A stretch of 51,610 nt of DNA, taken from contig JABSSL010000100.1 in the NCBI GenBank assembly GCA_013214355.1, forward strand, positions 1 through 51,610. The letters run 5' to 3'. Under the pieces are notes generated by a model. The model ran no database searches, was not told the origin of the DNA, and worked only from the letters and a program-made list of their open reading frames with translations. The DNA comes from Saprospiraceae bacterium (GTDB taxonomy: Bacteria; Bacteroidota; Bacteroidia; Chitinophagales; Saprospiraceae). The translations under genes and the position numbers were made by a program. Shown one piece after another: positions 24,713-34,431 of this stretch; position 1 is the first letter of the stretch, and each line of letters opens with the position of its first letter.

Positions 24713-27571
24713 ATGGACTACAAGCCGAGAGACATCGAAATCAAATGGAGAAAGTACTGGGAAGAGAATGGTGTCTACAAAGTAGATAACCAGTCCGACA
24801 AGCCGAAGTACTACGTCTTGGATATGTTCCCCTACCCTTCTGGTGCAGGATTGCACGTTGGACATCCGCTAGGTTACATCGCTTCGGACATCTACGCCCG
24901 ATATAAGACGTTGAAAGGCTTTAATGTGCTTCATCCGATGGGATTCGATGCATTCGGTTTGCCAGCCGAGGAATACGCTTTGCAGACCGGTATTCATCCA
25001 GCCGTCTCGACCAATGAGAACATGGCTCGATACCGAGAGCAATTGAGCAACTTGGGCTTTTCTTTTGATTGGAGCCGTGAAGTGTATACTTGTGATCCTA
25101 AATATTACAAGTGGACCCAGTGGATATTTACCATGTTATTTGATCACTATTTTGATCAAAGTAGCAATAGTGCTAAGCCTATAAGCGACTTGGAAGCTCG
25201 ATTCGCCGCTGAAGGAAATGCTACAATCAAAGCTGCTACTACGCAGGAAGAAAATTTTAGTGCAGCTGACTGGCAAGCTTTCAGCAGAAAGGAGAAAGCA
25301 GAGATCTTGATGAATTACCGTTTGGCCTATCGTAAAATTGGCTACGTGAATTGGTGTGAAGAATTGGGAACGGTATTGGCGAATGACCAGGTGAAGGACG
25401 GCGTTTCAGAGCGTGGCGGCTACCCTGTAATCCAAAAGGCGATGACTCAATGGTATTTGCGGATTACGGCTTATGCAGATCGCTTGTTGTACGACTTGGA
25501 CGAGATCGATTGGTCTGATGCCTTGAAAACCATGCAACGCAATTGGATTGGGCGCTCTGAAGGAGCGAGTATTCACTTCGATGTTGTTGGTTCCGACGAA
25601 AAGATTGAAGTCTTTACGACTCGCCCAGATACGATTTTTGGTGCCACCTACATGGTTTTGGCCCCTGAGCATGATTTGGTAGCCAAATTGACCACGCCTG
25701 AGCAACAGCAAGCGGTGGATGACTATTTGAGCTATGTGAATGCTCGTTCTGAGATTGAAAGAATGGCAGAAAAGAAGGTGACGGGAGCTTTCATAGGAGC
25801 CTATGCCACCAACCCATTTACAAATACCCAAATCCCCATCTGGATTGGAGAATATGTCTTGAAAGACTATGGTACGGGAGCCATCATGGCCGTACCCAGT
25901 GACGATGAACGGGATAAGACTTTCGCCACCAAATTCGAGTTGCCGATCATCGATGTAGTGGATAAATCTAAGTATCCAGGCGCAACCTTACATGATAAAG
26001 TGGGGGTTATCATCAACTCTGGCTTTATGAACGGCATGGAAGTACCCGAGGCTATTACGGCGGCTTCCGCTAAGGTTGAAGAGATGGGCATTGGTAAAGC
26101 GAGAGTGAACTATAAAATGCGCGATGCCAACTTCAGCCGTCAGCGCTATTGGGGAGAACCTTTCCCAGTAAAATATGATAGCGAAGATATCGCACATATG
26201 ATTTCGGTGGAAGACTTGCCCTTGGAATTGCCAGATACAGACGACTTCAAACCAGGTAAAGGTGGGCAATCCCCATTGTCTCGTTTGCAGGACTGGGTCA
26301 ATGCAGAGGAAGGCTTCGTTCGTGAAACAGATACCATGCCTGCAGTAGCCGGTTCCTCTTGGTACTATTTGCGCTACATGGATCCGAACAATGATAGTGC
26401 CTTTGTTAGTCAAGATGCAGTGAACTATTGGGAATCTGTGGATTTGTATGTAGGTGGATCGGAGCACGCGGTAGCACACTTGATGTATGCGCGCTTCTGG
26501 CACAAATTCTTGCACGACAAAGGCTTGTTGCCCACTAACGAGCCTTTCAAGAAGTTGATCAACCAAGGGATGATCCAAGGGGTGATCGAATTCATTTTCT
26601 TGGAAAAAGGAGCAGAAGGGGACCAAAAGCGATTTGTCCCGGCAGATATGGCCGCAGCAGAAACAGACAAAGAATTTGCGAAAATCCCCGTACACGTCGA
26701 TTTTGTCAGCAATTATGGTTCTCCAAAGTCCTATTTAAGTACAGCGGGGATTGATCAATTTATAGAGTGGCGCCCGGAGTATAGTGATGCCATTTTCGAA
26801 TCCGAAAGTGGCACTTACCAAAAGGGAGCGGTCAGTTTGAAAGATGGAGCTGAGGAGTTGGTCATGACTACCTTGTCCGAAGTAGGTAAAATGTCGAAGT
26901 CCAAGTTTAACGTGATCAACCCAGATCAGGTGATTGATCGCTACGGCACAGACTGTTTCCGCATGTACGAAATGTTCTTGGGGCCAATCGAGCAATCCAA
27001 GCCATGGGATACAAAAGGAATTGATGGTGTAAGTCGCTTTTTGCGTAAGTTCTGGGCTTTGTTCTTTGACCAGCAGGGTAACTTCCAATTGAGTGATGAA
27101 ACACCTTCTAAAGAAGAGTTGAAGTCTTTGCATACGGCCATCAAGAAAGTGAATGAGGATATTGAACGCTTTAATTTCAATACCTGTATCAGCGCTTTCA
27201 TGGTTGCTTCCAACGAATTGAGTAAGTTGAAGTGTAACAAGCGAGAAATCTTGGAACCCTTGATTATCTTGTTGGCACCATTTGGCCCACACATTGCTGA
27301 AGAGCTTTGGCATTTGGCAGGCAGGGAAGGTAGTGTTCACCACGCGACTTATCCAGTCTTTGATGAAGCCCACTTGGTGGAGGATTCCGTAACTTACCCC
27401 ATCGCCATTAATGGAAAGACACGCGCAACCGCGGAGTTCCCAGCTGATGCAAGTCGCGAAGAGTTGGAAAAAGCGGCGGTTGATGTAGAAGGAATCCAAA
27501 AGTATACCGAAGGTAAAACCATCCGAAAGATCATTGTGGTACCTGGAAGAATGATCAATATTGTAGTGTAG
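24713..27571 (+). CDS. leuS: Leucyl-tRNA synthetase
   Basis: This cytoplasmic class Ia synthetase charges tRNA-Leu. The ATG at 24713 gives 952 residues starting MDYKPRDIEIKWRKYW. An upstream TTG frame start is not supported. The HIGH-type motif HVGH occurs in YPSGAGLHVGHPLGY and the KMSKS motif in GKMSKSKFNV. The CP1 editing domain carries the Thr-rich TTRPDTIFGATYMV and the loop VPSDDERD, where many LeuRS have VPxHDxRD. Two insertions typical of Bacteroidota LeuRS stand out: around 155-200 (FDQSSNSAKPISDLE...) and between the catalytic core and KMSKS. The C-terminal anticodon and extension domains are complete. Confidence 0.97.
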   Translation: MDYKPRDIEIKWRKYWEENGVYKVDNQSDKPKYYVLDMFPYPSGAGLHVGHPLGYIASDIYARYKTLKGFNVLHPMGFDAFGLPAEEYALQTGIHPAVSTNENMARYREQLSNLGFSFDWSREVYTCDPKYYKWTQWIFTMLFDHYFDQSSNSAKPISDLEARFAAEGNATIKAATTQEENFSAADWQAFSRKEKAEILMNYRLAYRKIGYVNWCEELGTVLANDQVKDGVSERGGYPVIQKAMTQWYLRITAYADRLLYDLDEIDWSDALKTMQRNWIGRSEGASIHFDVVGSDEKIEVFTTRPDTIFGATYMVLAPEHDLVAKLTTPEQQQAVDDYLSYVNARSEIERMAEKKVTGAFIGAYATNPFTNTQIPIWIGEYVLKDYGTGAIMAVPSDDERDKTFATKFELPIIDVVDKSKYPGATLHDKVGVIINSGFMNGMEVPEAITAASAKVEEMGIGKARVNYKMRDANFSRQRYWGEPFPVKYDSEDIAHMISVEDLPLELPDTDDFKPGKGGQSPLSRLQDWVNAEEGFVRETDTMPAVAGSSWYYLRYMDPNNDSAFVSQDAVNYWESVDLYVGGSEHAVAHLMYARFWHKFLHDKGLLPTNEPFKKLINQGMIQGVIEFIFLEKGAEGDQKRFVPADMAAAETDKEFAKIPVHVDFVSNYGSPKSYLSTAGIDQFIEWRPEYSDAIFESESGTYQKGAVSLKDGAEELVMTTLSEVGKMSKSKFNVINPDQVIDRYGTDCFRMYEMFLGPIEQSKPWDTKGIDGVSRFLRKFWALFFDQQGNFQLSDETPSKEELKSLHTAIKKVNEDIERFNFNTCISAFMVASNELSKLKCNKREILEPLIILLAPFGPHIAEELWHLAGREGSVHHATYPVFDEAHLVEDSVTYPIAINGKTRATAEFPADASREELEKAAVDVEGIQKYTEGKTIRKIIVVPGRMINIVV

Positions 27572-27634
27572 ACTGTATCTTTCGTTAGCGTCCTTGACGC
27601 CAAAAGTAAGCCCGACCTCTAAACAAATACGGGT

Positions 27635-27668
27635 CTGAATAAGGTTTGGGATTCCAAGCCTTATTCAG
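27635..27668 (+). terminator. Hairpin downstream of leuS
   Basis: CTGAATAAGG (27635-27644) pairs with CCTTATTCAG (27659-27668), and an inner TTGG/CCAA extends the stem. No T-tract follows. It lies 63 nt after the leuS stop codon. Confidence 0.55.
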
Positions 27669-27832
27669 CCAAGTTATGAACTGACCTTAAGGGGGTCTGG
27701 CTTATCCACTCTCCTTTGAGTCAATTATAAACGGAAATATTGGAAGTCAATCATGGTCTAAGTATTGGATAAATGATCCGATACTTACTAGACTGAGATT
27801 GTCCTCAACGTACATAAGTTGATCTCAAGCGC

Positions 27833-27862
27833 TTGCTACACCTGCGCCTGAGGCTAGTTTTG
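27833..27862 (+). promoter_or_regulatory. Bacteroidota promoter TTG-N19-TAGTTTTG for the permease
   Basis: The -33 TTG (27833-27835) and exact -7 TAGTTTTG (27855-27862) are 19 nt apart, the standard geometry. Transcription should begin near 27867-27869. That rules out the upstream in-frame TTG at 27833 as start codon and favours 27890. Confidence 0.65.
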
Positions 27863-27889
27863 TGCGTGCATAGTACAATCAATTGCCCT

Positions 27890-29170
27890 TTGCAAACTGA
27901 CAAGTTTAAAATAGGCTGGAAAACAGCCATGGGCCTCGTCATCTCCAACATGATTGGAACGGGGGTGTTTACTAGTTTAGGCTTCCAGCTCGTTGAGGTA
28001 CACAGTACTTGGAGTATCATTATTTTGTGGGTGCTCGGAGGTATCATCGCTTTAATTGGCGCTTTTACCTACGCAGAACTAGGGACACATTTCAAGGAAT
28101 CAGGAGGAGACTACATCTTCCTTTCTCGCATCTTTCACCCTTTCCTTGGCTACCTCTATGCTTGGACTTCCCTAACCGTCGGCTTTTCTGCGCCTGTGGC
28201 CATTGCAGCCATGGCCATGACAGATTACCTTCAGCTACCTCCGCTAATTGACACCTATTCTACCTGGATTAGCATCGGTATCATCATCGCTCTAGCTTGG
28301 ATTCACACCAAGACCATTCGCGTCAGTGGAAACTTCCAAGATTACTCTAGTGTGATTAAAATGATTTTCGTCTTCCTACTGATTGCGGCAGGCTTTGCTT
28401 TTCTCCCCTACGAGAACAACGCGGTCTCATTTGACAATAGCTGGACTACTGATATTTGGAAGCCAGGATTTGCTGTTTCCTTAATTTTTGTAACCTATGC
28501 TTATCAAGGCTGGAACTCCGCGGCCTATATCGTAGATGAAATTCGAGAACCGAGGAAAAACCTACCAAAATCGCTGATTGGGGGTACGGTCGCCGTAACC
28601 TTGGTGTATGTATTGCTACAAATCGTCTTCTTGCGTCATGCTAGCTTCGGTGAGTTAGAGGGGCAGGTAGAAGTTGCTACGATTGCCTTTACCAATTTGG
28701 CTGGTGAGAACTGGGCCAAGCTGGTTAGTTATTTCATTTCCATCCAATTGGTCGCTACCATTAGTGGATACCTATGGATTGGCTCCAGGATTACCTTTGC
28801 CATGGCCAAGGAACATTCGCTCTGGCAATTTATTGCCGTGAAGACGGAGGGGGGCGTGCCGGTGAGGGCCATTTGGCTGCAGGTTTTAATTAGTGCCTTA
28901 TTGACTTTGAGTGGCACTTTTGAACAGGTCATGATTTACGCTGGCTTCGTATTGCAATTGATGAGCACGCTGACCATTTCTAGTATTTTCTTCATTGAGA
29001 AAAAACCGGAAGCGTTTAAAGGTCCCTTTGGGCACAAGCTGCAAGTCTTCTACATTCTATTTAGCATTGTGGTACTTTCTTATATCCTCTATGAACGGCC
29101 TGTGGAGAGCTTAATTGGATTGAGTATTCTGGTCGTGGGAGGTATCACCTTTTTCTTGAAAAAAAGATAG
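27890..29170 (+). CDS. Amino-acid permease, APC superfamily
   Basis: A cytoplasmic-membrane transporter of about 426 residues with around 12 hydrophobic segments. TM1 has the APC signature GLVISNMIGTGVF, with the unwound substrate-binding stretch. The early SGGDYIFLSRIFHPFLGYLYAW and later AYQGWNSAAYIVDEIREP match L-type/serine-threonine exchanger-like permeases. The start is a TTG at 27890 (LQTDKFKIGWKTAMG), chosen because it lies just below a good promoter at 27833-27862. The alternative GTG at 27866 would sit at the transcript start. The substrate is unresolved. The gene ends before two strong hairpins. Confidence 0.88.
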   Translation: MQTDKFKIGWKTAMGLVISNMIGTGVFTSLGFQLVEVHSTWSIIILWVLGGIIALIGAFTYAELGTHFKESGGDYIFLSRIFHPFLGYLYAWTSLTVGFSAPVAIAAMAMTDYLQLPPLIDTYSTWISIGIIIALAWIHTKTIRVSGNFQDYSSVIKMIFVFLLIAAGFAFLPYENNAVSFDNSWTTDIWKPGFAVSLIFVTYAYQGWNSAAYIVDEIREPRKNLPKSLIGGTVAVTLVYVLLQIVFLRHASFGELEGQVEVATIAFTNLAGENWAKLVSYFISIQLVATISGYLWIGSRITFAMAKEHSLWQFIAVKTEGGVPVRAIWLQVLISALLTLSGTFEQVMIYAGFVLQLMSTLTISSIFFIEKKPEAFKGPFGHKLQVFYILFSIVVLSYILYERPVESLIGLSILVVGGITFFLKKR

Positions 29171-29216
29171 ATCCCAAACTAAAATTAATTGGGGATGCTC
29201 ATTTTACCCCAAAAAG

Positions 29217-29252
29217 AAGCGCCTGCTGATCCGTACGGATTAGCAGGCGCTT
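29217..29252. terminator. Strong hairpin between permease and secDF (first)
   Basis: AAGCGCCTGCT (29217-29227) pairs with AGCAGGCGCTT (29242-29252), with extra ATCCG/CGGAT pairing inside. It sits between convergent genes. Confidence 0.7.
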
Positions 29253-29258
29253 CAGCTT

Positions 29259-29302
29259 GCCAGCAAATCAGGGGGTGAATCATTCACCCCCTGATTGCTG
29301 GC
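29259..29302. terminator. Strong hairpin between permease and secDF (second)
   Basis: GCCAGCA (29259-29265) and TGCTGGC (29296-29302) enclose ATCAGGGGGTGAAT and ATTCACCCCCTGAT, giving about 21 bp with one bulge and almost no loop. It is 15 nt from the secDF stop codon and probably ends that transcript. Confidence 0.75.
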
Positions 29303-29316
29303 TGGAACGCAATCTC

Positions 29317-32300
29317 TTACTTGGCCTTAGCAGCCGCGCGAGAGAAGCTTTTCTTCTTATCTACCTCTTTTGGTTTCAAGTCACCAGACAAATCAGACAT
29401 GATTGGAGTGGCGATGAAAACAGAAGAGTATGTACCTACGAGGATACCTACCAAAAGTGCAAAAGCAAAGCCTTTGATACTGGCACCACCGAAGATAAAC
29501 AATACTGCAACCATGAAGAAAGTAGTCACCGAGGTAATGATTGTACGGCTAATCGTACTGTTCACTGCCATGTTAATTACTTCTTCCTTAGTATTCTTAG
29601 TATAGATATTTAAGTATTCTCGAATTCTATCGAATACCACCACGGTATCGTTGATAGAATAACCGATCACCGTTAAGATCGCAGCAATGAAGGCTTGGTC
29701 GATTTCCATGGTCCAAGGGAAAACCCCGTGCCCAAGAGAGAAGATCGCCAAAACGATCAAAGTATCGTGGAACAAAGCCGCTACCGCACCCATACTGTAT
29801 TGCCACTTGCTGAATCGTACGAAGATATATCCAAAGATCAGTAATAAGGCGAAGATGGCTGCCTGGAAAGCACTATCCTGAATATCATCTGCAATGGTTG
29901 GTCCTACACGACTTGAACTAGTAACGTGTGTTCCTTTACCATCAGGATTCTTGAAGTTATTCTTTTCAAGACTTCCTCCTGCTACAGAATTGACTCCCGC
30001 AAATAGCTTATCCATCACCAAATCCACTGGCTTAGGTTGGTTTGGCACTTCTTCAGCATCAATTAAGTAATCTGTGGTAACATTGAAGGTATTAGCATTA
30101 TCTACCACCTTCACTACAGGAGCACTACCCTCGAAAGCGGTAGTTAAAGCCTCGCGTAACTGATCCGCAGAAGTCTCTTGCTCCATCGTGATATTGTAAG
30201 AGTAACCTCCTTTGAAGTCTACCCCAAGTTCGAAACCACGCATGAACATAGAACCGAACCCTAGTACGATGATTGCCAAAGAAATAGCATAAGCGATCTT
30301 ACGCTTGCCTAACCAATCTATGTTTAAGCTAGCAAAGGCGTTTCTAGAGAAATTAGTATCAAATTGGATACCTCTGCCTTTGCTTGTCCACCAGTCGATC
30401 ATGAGGCGACCTACCAATACAGCGGTAAACAAAGAAGATATCACACCAATGATCAATACTACCGCGAAACCTTTGATCGGTCCTAAACCGAAGTAGGCCA
30501 GTACGAAAGCCGTCAAGATGGTAGTTACGTTGGCATCAATGATGGCAGAATAAGAATTCTTGAAACCATCCGCAATGGCAATCAGCATCGACTTACCGGC
30601 TCGCACTTCCTCTCGAATCCGCTCGTAGATGATCACGTTGGCATCCACCGCCATACCAATGGTTAGGATGATACCCGCAATACCAGGCAAGGTCAATACA
30701 GTACCTAGAGAGGCCAAAGCACCAAAGATGAAGATCATGTTCAACAATAGTGCGATGATGGAGATGATCCCACCTCCTCCGTAGTACACGATCATAAAGG
30801 CCAATAGGATAGCAAAACCAATCACCAAGGCACGCAAGGAGCGATCGATATTGTCCTGCCCTAGGGATGGACCTACCAAGTTTTCTTGAATGATCTTGGT
30901 TTCAGCAGGCAACTTACCTACCTGAAGAATATTGGCAAAGTCAGTAGCTTCCTGTACAGAATATCGTCCAGTGATAGAAGAACTACCTCCTGTAATCGGT
31001 TCATTTACACTTGGTGCCGATACAACCTCATCATCCAACAAGATGGCAATCTCTCTACGGTTATCTTGAGCTGCCTCCGTAGTCAATCTCGCCCAGGTTT
31101 TAGCCCCAGTTCCATCCATCTTCACGGAAACACCAATCTCATTGGTATTCGGATCTGGCTGTGGAGCAGCATCAGTAACGTGATCTCCCGATAGAGGGGC
31201 TTCTTGTCGTTCGGTCTTGATACCATACAATTGGTATTGATCCGCATTCTTATCATCTCCGTCTAGAGATACGGGATCTTTAGACCAGTGGAAGCTGATG
31301 TCAGCAGGGAATAAGGATTGTACTTCTTCTCTTGACAAGTATTCGTTCACCTGCTTTACCTTATTTCTACTGGCATAACCTAGGATAGCCGTCTGAGCAT
31401 TTCCAGGGTTCAAGCTTAAAATAGAAAACAATGGTCCAGCGTTGGAATTTGTATCATAAGTAGTATCAATGCGAGCAATCGTACCTGGAATATCCACACC
31501 TGCAGTATCCTTCTCAGGAAAGGTATCAATACGCAGAATCTGTGGTTCCAAGTTTACATTCTCAGTATTGGCTAATACATTATTTGCCGAAGCAAAAGCC
31601 TGGAAAAGACCTGGATCGTTCATTCGGTATACCTTCCAGAATTCCAATTTAGCCGTCGCTTGCAAGTAATTTCTAGCACGCTCCGGGTTATCGATACCTG
31701 GAAGCTCTACCAAGATCAGATCACGCTCGCTATCTAGTGATACATTAGGTTGAGTAACCCCTAATTTGTCAATTCGTTCCTTAAGTAACTTAAAAGTAAG
31801 ATCTACGGTCTCATTGGACTTGCTGCGCAAAATTCCGACTACATCTCCGTCCGAAGTTTCGTAATTGATCTCATCACGAAGGGCTTCGTTACGTTGGAAA
31901 ATAGGTGCTAAACGTTTATCTGCACGAATCTTCTTCCACTCATCTGCGAATAATGTGATAAAGTCGGACTGTGCTGTCTTTTGGGCTTGGCTTGCTTTTT
32001 CTAACGCTTCAACAAAAGTGGGATCTTTCGAGTCATTGGCCAGGGACCTTAAAAACTCCCTGAGGTCTACTTGTAGGACGACACTCATACCTCCTTTGAG
32101 GTCGAGGCCTAAGGCTAATTGTTGAGCTTTAAGCTCTTGATACGTGTAGGATTTCAGCATCGGAATCCTGAAAACTTCTTCCGTGGACATTGAGTCCAGG
32201 AACTCGGTCCGTTTTGATTTCAAAACGGAATCCCTCAATTCCTCCTGTACTTGATCTGAGGCTGACTTTGCGAAGGCATCTGCATCGCGCTCCACCCTAT

Positions 32301-32385
32301 TGGTCGGAATCACGGTCAGATACTGGATCAAAGTAACCACCAGCATCACCACAAGGAAGAATCTTACAACTCCTTTACCTTGCAT
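29317..32385 (-). CDS. secDF: Protein translocase subunit SecDF (fused)
   Basis: SecDF is a proton-driven membrane factor that pulls preproteins out of the Sec channel on the periplasmic side. The 1022 residues contain a SecD half and a SecF half. The SecD half has TM1 at about 7-26, GLDLKGGMSVVLQVD, a large P1 head, then the TM2-6 region with AGIILTIGMAVDANVIIYERIREE. The SecF half begins near IAYAISLAIIVL and has ELGVDFKGGYSYNI and TVIGYSINDTVVVFDRIRE. The fusion is the rule in Bacteroidota. A charged tail (KPKEVDKKKSF) ends the protein. A clear promoter lies about 100 nt upstream. Confidence 0.97.
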   Translation of the reverse strand: MQGKGVVRFFLVVMLVVTLIQYLTVIPTNRVERDADAFAKSASDQVQEELRDSVLKSKRTEFLDSMSTEEVFRIPMLKSYTYQELKAQQLALGLDLKGGMSVVLQVDLREFLRSLANDSKDPTFVEALEKASQAQKTAQSDFITLFADEWKKIRADKRLAPIFQRNEALRDEINYETSDGDVVGILRSKSNETVDLTFKLLKERIDKLGVTQPNVSLDSERDLILVELPGIDNPERARNYLQATAKLEFWKVYRMNDPGLFQAFASANNVLANTENVNLEPQILRIDTFPEKDTAGVDIPGTIARIDTTYDTNSNAGPLFSILSLNPGNAQTAILGYASRNKVKQVNEYLSREEVQSLFPADISFHWSKDPVSLDGDDKNADQYQLYGIKTERQEAPLSGDHVTDAAPQPDPNTNEIGVSVKMDGTGAKTWARLTTEAAQDNRREIAILLDDEVVSAPSVNEPITGGSSSITGRYSVQEATDFANILQVGKLPAETKIIQENLVGPSLGQDNIDRSLRALVIGFAILLAFMIVYYGGGGIISIIALLLNMIFIFGALASLGTVLTLPGIAGIILTIGMAVDANVIIYERIREEVRAGKSMLIAIADGFKNSYSAIIDANVTTILTAFVLAYFGLGPIKGFAVVLIIGVISSLFTAVLVGRLMIDWWTSKGRGIQFDTNFSRNAFASLNIDWLGKRKIAYAISLAIIVLGFGSMFMRGFELGVDFKGGYSYNITMEQETSADQLREALTTAFEGSAPVVKVVDNANTFNVTTDYLIDAEEVPNQPKPVDLVMDKLFAGVNSVAGGSLEKNNFKNPDGKGTHVTSSSRVGPTIADDIQDSAFQAAIFALLLIFGYIFVRFSKWQYSMGAVAALFHDTLIVLAIFSLGHGVFPWTMEIDQAFIAAILTVIGYSINDTVVVFDRIREYLNIYTKNTKEEVINMAVNSTISRTIITSVTTFFMVAVLFIFGGASIKGFAFALLVGILVGTYSSVFIATPIMSDLSGDLKPKEVDKKKSFSRAAAKAK

Positions 32386-32849
32386 AACTCGAAAATTTTA
32401 AAAAATTGTTAGAATAAAAGCGTTAAAAAATCTAGAGCGTAATTCCCCAGTCAGTACCCGTACAGGTACCTCAGGAGAAAAACTGGGCAAATATACGCCT
32501 TTTACAGAATTTGCAATAGTTTGTTTTATTTTCTTCTGGTATTATCCGACTAATGACCCCAAAAATCAATGCTAAGTATTTAAAGACCTGTCATTTGTAT
32601 ACCTTTCTCTCTATTGACATTAATCTACTAATCTGGCAAGATGTAGGTATCAAAAGCCCAATATTCTGGCCAAATGCCACCTACAAGCAATATTGATCGA
32701 CCAAACAAATATCCCCTCATCTAGAGCAAATGAGGCAGACATTTCCTTTATTCCCAATAATATCCGAAATTTACCGGTGTTTCAGGTGAAAACCACTTAT
32801 GAGTATATACCTTATACCAACACTTTAAAAACGAAAAACAATAACAACA
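32386..32849. other. Divergent intergenic region between secDF and the DUF1080 gene
   Basis: It contains the secDF promoter (32488-32516). The secDF leader of about 95 nt includes a short hairpin (GTACC 32454-32458 with GGTAC 32465-32469). On the DUF1080 side only AT-rich leader sequence is seen, with no exact TAnnTTTG and no RNA gene. Confidence 0.5.
32488..32516 (-). promoter_or_regulatory. Bacteroidota promoter TTG-N18-TATATTTG for secDF
   Basis: On the minus strand, TTG (complement of 32514-32516) and an exact TATATTTG (complement of 32488-32495) are spaced 18 nt apart. They predict a leader of about 95 nt before the secDF ATG at 32385. Confidence 0.65.
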
Positions 32850-34235
32850 ATGAGACAAGTTAAATCAGGCCTACTACTATGGTTATGCCTCTTTCTAACA
32901 GCCGGGCTTCAAGCCAACAATGACGATGGTTGGACCTCCCTCTTCAATGGGAAAGACCTTTCTGGTTGGAAGAAATTAAATGGTAAGGCGGAGTATCACA
33001 TCGAAGGAGATGCCATCGTTGGCGTTTCGCAGCTCAATACGCCTAACACTTTTCTTACTACCGAAAAGTACTACACAGACTTCATCCTAGAGGTGGAGGT
33101 AAAGGTTCACCCACTTTTGAATTCCGGTATCCAGATTCGCAGTAATAGTATGAAGGATTATCGCGATGGTCGAGTACATGGCTATCAGGTTGAAATTGAT
33201 CCTAGCAAACGAGCCTACAGTGGTGGGATTTATGATGAAGCACGTCGCGGATGGCTCTATCCTCTTGCGGACAACCCTAGAGGTCGGGAAGCTTTCAAAG
33301 GAGGGCAATGGAACAAGTATCACATCGAAGCCGTTGGCAATGAACTTCGTGTATGGGTAAATGGTGTGAATACTGCGAATTTGGTAGACGATATGACGGC
33401 AAAGGGTTTCATCTGTTTGCAAGTACATAGCATTGGTAACAAAGAGCAGGCAGGAACAGAGGTAAGATGGCGTAATATCCGTATAAAAACGGAAAACTTA
33501 GAAGAGGACCGCTGGGCAATGGATCCTAGCACCAAAGAAATCAACCTCGTAGCCAATACTTTGACAGATTATGAAAAGCGGAAAGGTTGGCGTCTGCTTT
33601 GGGATGGTAAAAGCTCCGATGGATGGATTGGGGCAAAGTTGGATCATTTCCCTAAGAATGGCTGGACCATGAAAGATGGAATTTTAACCGTCGAATCATC
33701 CGGTGGCGCGGAATCCAGAAATGGTGGCGATATCATTACAGAGAAGCAATACAGCGATTTTGAACTCAAAGTTGAATTCAAGATTACAGAGGGAGCGAAC
33801 AGTGGAATCAAATACTTTGTTGATCCCGAATTGAATAAGAAAGAAGGTTCAGCGATTGGACCTGAATTCCAAATCCTTGATGATAAAAAGCATCCAGATG
33901 CAAAAAAAGGTGTTGCAGGTAACCGAACAGTCGGTTCACTGTACGACCTCATTACCGCTAAAAATCTTTCTGTACCTAGTCGTGGCAAACCTTTTAACGG
34001 TGTAGGTAAATGGAACCGCGCCCATATTATTGCCAAAGACGGACATGTAGAACACTGGCTGAATGGTTACAAGGTGGTAGAATATGAAAGAGGAACCCAA
34101 ATGTGGAAAGCCTTGGTAGCTTACAGTAAGTACAAGAATTGGCCTAGCTTTGGTGAAAAAGTCCAAGGGCACATCCTTTTGCAGGATCATGGTGATGAAG
34201 TGCACTTTAGAAGCATAAAGATCCGAGAACTATAA
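32850..34235 (+). CDS. Exported protein with two DUF1080 (3-keto-disaccharide hydrolase-type) domains
   Basis: This 461-residue protein has a signal peptide ([22 protein letters not shown]). Two concanavalin-like DUF1080 domains follow. The first, at about 26-215, starts [16 protein letters not shown] and has SGIQIRSN. The second, at about 240-461, starts [16 protein letters not shown] and has [10 protein letters not shown] and the closing [21 protein letters not shown]. Proteins of this family act on sugars, including 3-ketoglucosides, in the periplasm or at the surface. Tandem domains are common in Bacteroidota. It is probably transcribed alone, since a hairpin follows the stop codon. Confidence 0.9.
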   Translation: MRQVKSGLLLWLCLFLTAGLQANNDDGWTSLFNGKDLSGWKKLNGKAEYHIEGDAIVGVSQLNTPNTFLTTEKYYTDFILEVEVKVHPLLNSGIQIRSNSMKDYRDGRVHGYQVEIDPSKRAYSGGIYDEARRGWLYPLADNPRGREAFKGGQWNKYHIEAVGNELRVWVNGVNTANLVDDMTAKGFICLQVHSIGNKEQAGTEVRWRNIRIKTENLEEDRWAMDPSTKEINLVANTLTDYEKRKGWRLLWDGKSSDGWIGAKLDHFPKNGWTMKDGILTVESSGGAESRNGGDIITEKQYSDFELKVEFKITEGANSGIKYFVDPELNKKEGSAIGPEFQILDDKKHPDAKKGVAGNRTVGSLYDLITAKNLSVPSRGKPFNGVGKWNRAHIIAKDGHVEHWLNGYKVVEYERGTQMWKALVAYSKYKNWPSFGEKVQGHILLQDHGDEVHFRSIKIREL

Positions 34236-34261
34236 CTCCTGATATAACGTTAATTGATAGG

Positions 34262-34294
34262 GACTTGAGTAAATGAAAATAGTTTACTCAAGTC
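34262..34294 (+). terminator. Hairpin downstream of the DUF1080 gene
   Basis: A perfect 12-bp stem is formed by GACTTGAGTAAA (34262-34273) and TTTACTCAAGTC (34283-34294). It lies 26 nt after the stop codon. Confidence 0.7.
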
Positions 34295-34431
34295 TCCGTC
34301 TTTACAGTCTCAGCCAATAGCTTAAGTAGGATAGATGCGTACGATGACGAGGGAACCTCTTGAGTCATGGTACCTGCTGTATTCGAGACCATGCATTTTG
34401 CATCAACTGTCTGTTATCTAAAACTACTGTT

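Noticed and set aside
25988-27499. Long antisense frames (235 and 254 residues) within leuS
   Set aside because: They are shadows of a highly conserved synthetase gene. Their translations lack any domain or signal.
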